Assembly (NCBI GenBank): GCA_003232015.1
Contig: QIKU01000006.1
Coordinates: 1-9,841, forward strand
Length of the DNA stretch: 9,841 nucleotides
Reading direction: 5' to 3'
Source of the DNA: Gammaproteobacteria bacterium
GTDB lineage: Bacteria > Pseudomonadota > Gammaproteobacteria > UBA6429
The position numbers and the translations under genes were made by a program. Shown here piece after piece: positions 1 through 5,355 of the stretch. Position 1 is the first letter of the stretch, and each line of letters opens with the position of its first letter. The notes beneath the pieces were generated by a model. That model was not told the DNA's origin. It did not search any database and worked only from the letters and a program-made list of their open reading frames with translations.

Positions 1-806
1 AGCATGAAATGATTCGTGTATTACCCGCACAGCAACGTATCGTAACAACAATCAATGAAATGTTTATTTTGCACACCGAGTTAATTCAAGAAGTTTATTC
101 CCAAATCACTGCCGAGCTAGCCCAGGCTTTACGTACTTTATTGCTCTTAATGGGTTTAGCGCTATTTCTCGGAGGCGTTTTTGCCTTTATGATATACCAG
201 CATACACAAAAAATGCTGTTTTCGATGATGCGCTCGGAACATGCACTTGCACAAATCAATGAAGAACTTGAACATCGGGTTAAAGATCGTACTCGTCGAT
301 TAGAAGTTGCCAATAAACGATTAGAGTCAATGGCTAATTTTGATGTTCTGACAGGGCTGGCAAATCGCCTGATGTTACATAATCAAATGGAATTAATTCT
401 ATCTTACGCAAAGCGTGAGAATAATTTATTTGCTGTATTATTTCTTGATCTAGATGGTTTTAAAGCCATTAATGATACCTATGGGCATGATGTTGGCGAC
501 TCCGTTTTAATCGTAATTGCAGATCGTATACGCGCTATAACCCGCGATTCAGATCTGGCCGCAAGGCTTGGTGGTGACGAATTTGTTATTGTGTTATCAA
601 AAATTGCTAATCGCGACGATGCTGAAATATACTCAAAAAAATTGAAAGATTGCATTCGTCTCCCTATTCCTCATCTTCATCATTCACTTCAGGTCAGTGC
701 CAGTGTTGGTGTTAGTATTTACCCTGATGATGGTGACTCAACAGAATTACTTCTAAAAAATGCAGATAATGCAATGTATATTGCGAAACGTTCAACTGAA
801 AAATAA
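1..806 (+). CDS. Membrane-anchored diguanylate cyclase (GGDEF domain), 5' end outside window
   Basis: Makes the second messenger cyclic di-GMP from two GTP. The frame is open to the window edge (codons for His-Glu precede the first visible Met at 9), so the true start and most of any sensor region are missing. Counting from that Met, residues 42-63 form a membrane helix, 70-107 look like a charged coiled-coil linker, and the GGDEF domain runs from about 108 to 265. Visible landmarks are DVLTGLANR (112-120), the metal and substrate segment DLDGFKAINDTYGHDVGD, the intact signature GGDEF at 188-192, and an RDSD inhibitory I-site at 179-182, exactly five residues before it. The protein therefore looks catalytically competent and subject to product inhibition. 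The visible pre-helix residues suggest a periplasmic or extracytoplasmic sensor of unknown ligand. It converges on the minus-strand operon, whose last stop codon lies 15 bp away, with no clear terminator between. Confidence 0.93.
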   Translation, partial: HEMIRVLPAQQRIVTTINEMFILHTELIQEVYSQITAELAQALRTLLLLMGLALFLGGVFAFMIYQHTQKMLFSMMRSEHALAQINEELEHRVKDRTRRLEVANKRLESMANFDVLTGLANRLMLHNQMELILSYAKRENNLFAVLFLDLDGFKAINDTYGHDVGDSVLIVIADRIRAITRDSDLAARLGGDEFVIVLSKIANRDDAEIYSKKLKDCIRLPIPHLHHSLQVSASVGVSIYPDDGDSTELLLKNADNAMYIAKRSTEK

Positions 807-820
807 ATGCAATTTTAGTA

Positions 821-1504
821 TTATTTACGCCAGGTAAAGTGCTCATAAACCCCTGCCCAGTAAATACCAAACATAATAGCAAACAACAATTCTTCGATTG
901 GCGCAAAACCAATCGAAATACCTGAAAGCGCATCCAGATTCCAGACTCGCTCAATGTAACCCGGCGCACTCCACTCAAGACCCACTAAATAGATAACATA
1001 AATACCAAGAAAAAGAGCCCCACCAACCAGTGATTTACGCTTTAGATCCGGCCGGCATAATGCATTAGCAATGGCTCCCACTAGCATGGCTAAAATTGCT
1101 GGGTAAATAGGGTTCCAGGGGAAAAAATACAATAATGGGAATGCAATAAAAGGCGCCGCCAAGGCCTTGTAGTGATGCTGATGCAGTGGTGACTGGCGCT
1201 CTTGTTCGCTTACTTCCGAAAGTTTATGTCCTGTCAGGCTGTTGTATAACACGGCACCTATTCCACCGATGGCAAAACAAAAGATCAAACTTTCAATATC
1301 AAAGCCGGTTGTTAACGCCAGATCAAACAAGCTTGGTGGCGACCAGTATTCTGGAACAAATATGGGTTCGGTTAAACCAAAGGGCATTGTGAACCAACTG
1401 GCCCATAGCATTGGTTTGCGATTTATTGGTGAGAAAATGTAAATGATAACCCAGGGGATTAGAAATGCGGAAGCCCATATAAGCCAGACATATTGATCGG
1501 ACAT
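821..1504 (-). CDS. Polytopic membrane protein of the lycopene cyclase domain family (CrtYc/CrtYd/CarR-like)
   Basis: A 227-residue, very hydrophobic protein with about seven predicted membrane helices. It resembles the lycopene cyclase domain family (heterodimeric CrtYc/CrtYd and fungal CarRA type). The family carries a Pro-x-Glu-Glu motif before a membrane helix. Here the C-terminal copy is clear (PIEE at 202-205, followed by LLFAIMFGIYWAGVYE). The first-half copy is degenerate (GFDIESLIF, 68-76): Glu71 is kept but the Pro is replaced by Asp. The two halves look like an internal duplication. Family members cyclise lycopene ends, but no phytoene synthase, desaturase or other carotenoid gene is visible and the first motif is altered, so a different role is possible. 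It is the last gene of the four-gene operon, 33 bp after the YHS gene, with an AAGGA ribosome site nine bases before its ATG. The family call is fairly good; the function is open. Confidence 0.72.
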   Translation of the reverse strand: MSDQYVWLIWASAFLIPWVIIYIFSPINRKPMLWASWFTMPFGLTEPIFVPEYWSPPSLFDLALTTGFDIESLIFCFAIGGIGAVLYNSLTGHKLSEVSEQERQSPLHQHHYKALAAPFIAFPLLYFFPWNPIYPAILAMLVGAIANALCRPDLKRKSLVGGALFLGIYVIYLVGLEWSAPGYIERVWNLDALSGISIGFAPIEELLFAIMFGIYWAGVYEHFTWRK

Positions 1505-1537
1505 CTTTTGTGATCCTTTTTCTATTTGTTTGAGTTA

Positions 1538-2044
1538 TTATTTGGGGGGATTATGGCATGAATGACTGTCACTTTGCTCAAGATTATCAAGCTCGGTTTC
1601 TTCCCTGTAATGAATAAACGCACGTTTTAAGCGTTCAACCCAGCTATCAGACAAATGCTGCCCCATTTGGTCAATATGTTCTTCAATTTGCTGGCTTGTA
1701 GCCTCCAACAAGTTATAGGTTATATCAATCTTATTACCTTTTATCTGTACCTCGTTTATCCCCATCATTGTCATCAATGACTGGCTCATTGTGTTTGCGA
1801 TATCATCAGGAATTGTTTTTTCAAACTCTAACGTGCGCCGCTTTATAATATTTTTAATATAATGCTTAACCGCTGTTTTACCTGCCTGACTTACATACAG
1901 ATTCGGGTTTGCTACAAACCTTTCTTTGCATTGCTCTGAACAAAATGTGAGTTTTAAATCAGCGTAAGTATCAGAAATACTTGCTTCATCGGTCTCCATC
2001 ATACAAACGGGGCAATGCGTTATATTTTCTTTTGAGCTAGTCAT
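1538..2044 (-). CDS. YHS-domain metal-binding protein with a C-terminal HMA-like region
   Basis: A 168-residue protein with no signal peptide, so probably cytoplasmic. Residues 8-52 form a YHS/TRASH-type domain: CPVC at 11-14, then the aromatic strand LKLTFCSEQC with Cys35 and Cys39, followed by the RFVANPNLYV segment typical of YHS. Four cysteines in this arrangement suit binding of a soft metal ion. Residues about 75-132 have the alternating pattern of a small ferredoxin-like fold resembling heavy-metal-associated domains, but without their CxxC motif. The tail is acidic and ends in a His/Cys cluster (SHSCHN, 160-165), another possible metal site. The start is 18 bp after the thioredoxin-like gene, and I see only a weak ribosome site, so translation may be coupled. 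A role as a metal-binding sensor, chaperone or buffer is inferred from the domain and context. Confidence 0.85.
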   Translation of the reverse strand: MTSSKENITHCPVCMMETDEASISDTYADLKLTFCSEQCKERFVANPNLYVSQAGKTAVKHYIKNIIKRRTLEFEKTIPDDIANTMSQSLMTMMGINEVQIKGNKIDITYNLLEATSQQIEEHIDQMGQHLSDSWVERLKRAFIHYREETELDNLEQSDSHSCHNPPK

Positions 2045-2062
2045 ACTTAATTTTAGTTTAAT

Positions 2063-2572
2063 TTAGTTAACCGGGCAACAGGTACTACCATCACCAAAAT
2101 CATTTTCGGGTATGGCTCCTTTTTTCCATAAAGTAAGTGTTGTCTGTAATACATCAAGCAGTTCTTTTTCCTTTACAAAACCGTAGAATCGCAAAAGTTT
2201 TTTTCTGTCAGGCGTGAGTAAAATATTACCAGGAACAAGTTTAATTCCCAGCTGCCGAGCCAACTCAGGCTGAGCAAGCTGGTCAATCGCAACAGGAATA
2301 AAATTGGCTTTAAGTAATTTTCGTACGGCTTGTTTTTCGAGTGTTTCTATTTCAAATTTTCGACACCAGGAGCATTCATCTGAGTAAACAAAAATATACA
2401 GAGGTTTATTTTTTTGTACTGACTCAGAAAAAGCAGCAGCATTATATTGCCGCCAGTTAATTTGAGTATTTTCACGGTAGACCCATGCATCAGAAAAAAC
2501 AGAAAAACTTATAATGGCAAGGAGGCTGCCTATCCAAAACTGATTTAGACTAGCAACTGTTTTTATTATCAT
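2063..2572 (-). CDS. Exported thioredoxin-fold protein with CSWC active site
   Basis: Encodes 169 residues from the ATG at 2572; a TTG immediately upstream (2575) is a possible alternative. A GAGG ribosome site lies at 2582-2585. Residues 1-28 look like a signal peptide or N-terminal anchor ending near FSDA, so the protein should act in the periplasm. The thioredoxin-like domain has the redox motif CSWC at 67-70 in the context YSDECSWCRKFE, and the expected cis-proline at Pro114 in KLVPGN. A vicinal Cys pair (165-166) lies in the C-terminal STCCPVN, which is unusual and could bind metal or form an extra disulfide. Family members reduce, oxidise or relay disulfides on exported partners; SoxW-like and DsbD-partner proteins are relatives. 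It is the second gene of the operon, 26 bp after the propeller gene. The specific partner is unknown. Confidence 0.85.
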   Translation of the reverse strand: MIIKTVASLNQFWIGSLLAIISFSVFSDAWVYRENTQINWRQYNAAAFSESVQKNKPLYIFVYSDECSWCRKFEIETLEKQAVRKLLKANFIPVAIDQLAQPELARQLGIKLVPGNILLTPDRKKLLRFYGFVKEKELLDVLQTTLTLWKKGAIPENDFGDGSTCCPVN

Positions 2573-2601
2573 CAAAGGTTACCTCTAAATATCCCTGATT
2601 T

Positions 2602-3606
2602 TTATTGAATAATTGCCATTTGATGACCTTCTCCTGCGGGGAGTTTAATTTCTCCTGTTATCTTCATTGTTTTCTGATTTACAACCCATATCAATGGCTT
2701 CTTCCTGCTGGAAACATAAATTTTTCCAGTCCCTGTTATTGTATTTAAGTGATACGGTGCAGGCGATAAAGTTAATTCACGTTTTTCACCCGTTTCTGTA
2801 TTCACTGCAACCAGTTTATTTTCTTTCTTACTACTGGCAAAGAATGTTTTCCCATCATCCCCCATATCCAGTCCGTGTGTTGCCTTACCAATTTTGTATG
2901 TTTTAATAATTTTTCCATTTTCAACCGAAATAGCAGAAACTCTACCGACTCTTGGATTGCTAACGTATATAATTTTTTGGTCCCTGGAAAAAACCATATG
3001 CTCGGGCGCTGGCCCTGACTCAAGTGTTCGAGTCACTTTCCAGTTTGCAAGATCGATTTCAGAAATAGTATTGCTGCCGGAATTACTCACATAAGCTGTT
3101 TTACCATCACGTGTAATGATCGTGTAATTTGGTACCATACCGGTTTTAACTGTTTTAATGACTTTGTTTTCTTCAATATCAACAACGCTAATATTATTTC
3201 TTAAGCCATGCGTTGATAGTACATACTTTCCATTAGGTGTAATGGCCTGGTGATGAGACCAGCCTGAAACAGCGATAGTTGACATGACATGACCGTGGAC
3301 GGGATGAATGAAAAATAATTTACTGTTTTTGGTATCTTTGGGCTGCCCTTTTTTTAATAAGTCTTCGGTTAAGCTACCCGCAATCAGGTATTCACCATCT
3401 GGGGTTGCCACCAGTCCATGGGCATTGATGACTTCAGGATACGATGCGACGATTGTATCGGTTGCCGCATCCACTTTTATAACCTGGTTCCCTGTACCTA
3501 ACGGGATATACACCGTTGGGCTAGCATACGTGAAACTAGCATAAAGCAGACCGACCATCGAAAGTAATAAACCACTTAAACCAAATGCTGTTATTGTTCG
3601 CTTCAT
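2602..3606 (-). CDS. Secreted YVTN-family seven-bladed beta-propeller protein
   Basis: Encodes 334 residues. I chose the ATG at 3606 because GGAGGA (3613-3618) lies seven bases upstream and the protein then begins MKRTITAF followed by a hydrophobic core, a normal signal peptide with a cleavage site near TYA-SP (residues 27-30). The mature part is a series of propeller blades with the family's pattern: a Pro/His entry, then xPDG or similar, then a strand such as YVSN, then xVxxIDxxxxxV. The blade starts recur every 42 residues (160, 202, 244, 286, 328); the first interval (63 to 118) is 55 because of an insert of about 13 residues around 81-93. His or another polar residue sits at each blade entrance. 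Such propellers are binding or scaffolding proteins, and some relatives bind cofactors. First gene of the operon, directly behind the MerR-type promoter. The substrate is unknown. Confidence 0.9.
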   Translation of the reverse strand: MKRTITAFGLSGLLLSMVGLLYASFTYASPTVYIPLGTGNQVIKVDAATDTIVASYPEVINAHGLVATPDGEYLIAGSLTEDLLKKGQPKDTKNSKLFFIHPVHGHVMSTIAVSGWSHHQAITPNGKYVLSTHGLRNNISVVDIEENKVIKTVKTGMVPNYTIITRDGKTAYVSNSGSNTISEIDLANWKVTRTLESGPAPEHMVFSRDQKIIYVSNPRVGRVSAISVENGKIIKTYKIGKATHGLDMGDDGKTFFASSKKENKLVAVNTETGEKRELTLSPAPYHLNTITGTGKIYVSSRKKPLIWVVNQKTMKITGEIKLPAGEGHQMAIIQ

Positions 3607-3612
3607 TTTAAA

Positions 3613-3618
3613 TCCTCC
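3613..3618 (-). promoter_or_regulatory. Strong ribosome binding site that fixes the propeller gene start
   Basis: Reads GGAGGA on the minus strand, seven bases before the ATG at 3606. It excludes the in-frame GTG at 3630, which lies upstream of this site and would add eight residues in front of an ordinary signal peptide. Confidence 0.85.
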
Positions 3619-3645
3619 ATAATAAACCACTACAAACTTTCATTA

Positions 3646-3676
3646 AGTATAAACCTCTGTGTTGCACATAGGTCAA
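3646..3676 (-). promoter_or_regulatory. MerR-family-type promoter and operator of the four-gene operon
   Basis: On the minus strand there is a -35 box TTGACC (3671-3676) and a -10 box TATACT (3646-3651) separated by 19 bp. This is too long for ordinary sigma-70 promoters but diagnostic of promoters remodelled by MerR-family activators. The spacer region holds a 21-bp dyad centred on 3663: left arm ACCTATGTG (3665-3673), three bases, right arm CACAGAGGT (3653-3661), with eight of nine positions paired. The arms begin ACCT and end AGGT and overlap the -35 box exactly as CueR, CadR or PbrR operators do. The predicted transcript starts near 3639, giving a leader of about 33 bases before the propeller gene. 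No merR-type gene lies in the window, so the inducer (copper, silver, cadmium, lead, oxidant) cannot be read from the site. Confidence 0.82.
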
Positions 3677-3700
3677 ACACAATACTGAAAATATAGCGTA

Positions 3701-4363
3701 TTAATGTCCTCTTGAGTGCTGATATTTTTTAATTAACCCAATAACAATGGGTATTAAGGTAATAAAACCCAGTAAAAAGACAGTAATAAACATTTGTCGA
3801 ATATCATTATTAACCAGCTCGCCGCCAAAATGTGCCAATAAAAAGCTGGCCGGCAGAATTCCTGCAAGGGTTGCCAGTGCAAACTGTAAATAGCTAATTT
3901 TTGTTAACCCCGCCGCATAGCTCACAATATCGAATGATATAAAAGGAATAAGCCGTGAAACAAAAACGGCAAACATCAGATGTTTTTCTGAATGGAGAAA
4001 TTTATATTTAATAATCGTAGTGCCAAACTTTTTCTGCACATAGCTATAGCCAAGCAAACGTGAAACAGTAAAAGCGATAAGAGCTCCGATCTCCGCACCT
4101 ATTAATATATAAACTGTTCCCCAGTCATGCCCATAAACTAAACCCGCTGCGACGGCAATCGGGGCACTGGGTATTGGACTCATAACAATGGCGCCAGCCA
4201 TTAATACAATAATAAGCAACGGCCCCCAGTAACCCATCTGTTGCAATTTAATTTGCAGTGTTTTTATTTGAACAAATAAATCTAAATCACCTGACTGCCA
4301 TAAGTAAAAGTAAAGCGTACTGAATAACAGCACTATCATAAAACCAGCGATATATTTCTTCAC
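3701..4363 (-). CDS. TVP38/TMEM64 (DedA-superfamily) inner-membrane protein
   Basis: A 220-residue polytopic membrane protein. It starts at a GTG with AAGG eight bases upstream. The N-terminal helix (about 5-22) is followed by a core with the family's features: the re-entrant segment rich in Pro and Gly (MSPIPSAPIAVAAGLVYGHDWG, 61-82, written across two turns), the GAEIGALIAFTVSRLLG helix (89-105), and the SRLIPFISFDIVSYAAGL segment (136-153), followed by GILPASF (168-174). Where many relatives have Asn after the second Pro/Phe block, this protein has Asp145. The C-terminus is cytoplasmic-like, basic and His-containing. DedA/TVP38 proteins are linked to lipid scrambling or proton-dependent transport; some sit in mercury, selenite or copper clusters. 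It lies 31 bp after copG and is probably co-transcribed with it. The role here is inferred only from context. Confidence 0.88.
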   Translation of the reverse strand: MKKYIAGFMIVLLFSTLYFYLWQSGDLDLFVQIKTLQIKLQQMGYWGPLLIIVLMAGAIVMSPIPSAPIAVAAGLVYGHDWGTVYILIGAEIGALIAFTVSRLLGYSYVQKKFGTTIIKYKFLHSEKHLMFAVFVSRLIPFISFDIVSYAAGLTKISYLQFALATLAGILPASFLLAHFGGELVNNDIRQMFITVFLLGFITLIPIVIGLIKKYQHSRGH

Positions 4364-4394
4364 TGAAATAACCTTACTTGTTACTCACGCTTAA

Positions 4395-4877
4395 TTAGTG
4401 ATTAGCGTACACCGTTGCTTTGTTTTGCTTGTTGATTAAGAGCACTGAATAATCATCTTTGCGGTGCCCTTCCATGCCGGGTGAGCCCATTGGCATACCT
4501 GGAACAGCCAGCCCTTTAGCGTAGGGTTTTTCTTTTAATAACTTTTTAATATCACTGGCAGGCACATGCCCTTCTATAAAGTATCGCCCCACTATTCCAG
4601 TATGGCAGGATTGATATTCACGCTTAATACCAAATTTTGCTTTAATTTTATGCATTTCACGTTTGTTAACAGAAGTCACTGTAAAACCTTCTTTTTCAAG
4701 ATAGTTTACCCATTTAGTGCAGCAGCCACAGGTTGGACTTTTATAAACCGTTATTTCAATATCTTTCGCTACGACATTAGTTGCAGCATAAAATGTGTAA
4801 ATGGTTAGAAATCCAAAAATGGCCATAAAACCCGTCAGCTTTAAGTTAAAGCCATTCATCGTGTTTTTCTTGTTCAA
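4395..4877 (-). CDS. copG: CopG-type (DUF411) periplasmic copper-binding protein
   Basis: 160 residues from the proposed TTG start at 4877. The start choice rests on AAGGAG (4884-4889) six bases upstream and on a clean signal peptide or anchor (MNKKNTMNGF then a hydrophobic stretch to about 31, VVA near 35-37). The DUF411 domain has the thioredoxin-like motif TCGCC (Cys50, Cys52, Cys53), a fourth conserved Cys91 in SCHT, then EGHVPASDI, and the Met-rich loop AVPGMPMGSPGME (124-136). In Pseudomonas CopG these cysteines hold a copper cluster, and the protein serves copper resistance alongside CopA/CopB. All four cysteines are present, so this copy looks functional. It lies 80 bp downstream of decayed copB remains and 31 bp before the TVP38 gene. 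An ATG at 4859 is an alternative start, and an in-frame ATG at 4949 gives an implausible extension. Confidence 0.9.
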   Translation of the reverse strand: MNKKNTMNGFNLKLTGFMAIFGFLTIYTFYAATNVVAKDIEITVYKSPTCGCCTKWVNYLEKEGFTVTSVNKREMHKIKAKFGIKREYQSCHTGIVGRYFIEGHVPASDIKKLLKEKPYAKGLAVPGMPMGSPGMEGHRKDDYSVLLINKQNKATVYANH

Positions 4878-4883
4878 AATATT

Positions 4884-4889
4884 CTCCTT
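4884..4889 (-). promoter_or_regulatory. Ribosome binding site supporting a TTG start for copG
   Basis: Reads AAGGAG on the minus strand, six bases before TTG at 4877. The nearest in-frame ATG (4859) lies 24 bases from this site, too far for normal initiation. Confidence 0.65.
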
Positions 4890-4956
4890 GTGGTTATTCA
4901 ATGTAACATTGGCCGGGCTTGAGTGAAAGCCAGACCAGCTAGCACTCATGTAAGTA

Positions 4957-5216
4957 TCAGCTTAGATTTAGACTGGCGACAACAAATTCGGCATCACTGA
5001 CATTTTCAACTGCCTGCACCGTCATAATCCACTGTTTGATTGTCTTTGTCGGGTACAGTTTATACCAATATATAGTGCACACCCACGTACAATTTCATAA
5101 CGCAATCTTAAACTAAATTGTGTATTGGATAAACCCAGATCCGTTTCTGTTGCCGAGCAGCCCTTAAAAACTACAAAAAATACAATGATTTGCCCTCGTT
5201 GGCTAAATAAAAGCAT
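4957..5216 (-). pseudogene. copB: Decayed 3' remnant of copB (outer-membrane copper resistance protein B)
   Basis: Two minus-strand frames together reproduce the CopB C-terminus. About 5216-5049 encodes TDLGLSNTQF, then SLRLRYEI and ALYIGIN, matching the family's GLS...LGLRLRYEI...APYIGV.W. About 5025-4957 in another frame encodes ENVSDAEFVVASLNLS and a stop, matching the terminal (E)G(E)xVxDTRFVAGxRxWF. A short piece between them (DYDGAG, near 5013-5030) matches the DYARAxG part in the third frame, so one or two indels are present. Conserved positions are also damaged: Phe to Cys, Pro to Leu in APYIG, and Trp to Cys after GIN. Nothing of the N-terminal two thirds is present. CopB normally sits next to CopA and CopG, and copG follows here. 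The upstream boundary is approximate. No functional product is expected. Confidence 0.75.
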
Positions 5217-5355
5217 GCAAACCACAGCATAAACCGTTACACTACGTTTCCCTGCGGCATCCCGTCTGAAAATTGAGTCAGATTCTTGCCTATTCGGGCA
5301 GACTTGAGTCTCAAACACTCCCTATTATTCCTACTTAATTTTCAGGTAAACCATA
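5217..5355 (+). other. deaD upstream/leader region with two small hairpins
   Basis: A non-coding stretch between the copB remnant and deaD. It can form a hairpin with arms TCTGA (5265-5269) and TCAGA (5278-5282) and another with arms TGCC (5287-5290) and GGCA (5297-5300). It also holds a short perfect inverted repeat, TTGAG-T-CTCAA (5304-5314). A weak AGG ribosome site (5344-5346) lies nine bases before the deaD ATG. No convincing sigma-70 promoter was found. deaD mRNAs in other gammaproteobacteria have long regulated leaders, so structure here may matter, but these stems are short and could be chance. Confidence 0.35.

Noticed and set aside
1186..1442. Two overlapping plus-strand open frames inside the lycopene-cyclase-family gene
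   Set aside because: They are antisense shadows of a clear membrane-protein gene, with no ribosome site or recognisable product.
3607..3630. GTG at 3630 as the start of the propeller gene
   Set aside because: The strong GGAGGA ribosome site lies downstream of it, and the ATG at 3606 yields a normal signal peptide.
3681..3699. AATAC/GTATT inverted repeat downstream of the TVP38 gene as a terminator
   Set aside because: Only five A/T-rich pairs, a 12-base loop and no T run. It is too weak to call.
4878..4949. Longer N-terminus of CopG from the ATG at 4949
   Set aside because: No ribosome site, and the added residues place a polar stretch before the signal peptide, unlike DUF411 proteins.
5022..5318. 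A 98-codon minus-strand open frame taken as a complete small gene
   Set aside because: Its second half is decayed CopB sequence with substitutions at conserved positions, its end runs past a frameshift, and its first third resembles no protein and overlaps the deaD leader.
5286..5328. Sigma-70 promoter for deaD built from TTGCCT or TTGAGT and TATTAT
   Set aside because: No pairing has acceptable spacing and a recognisable -10 at the same time.
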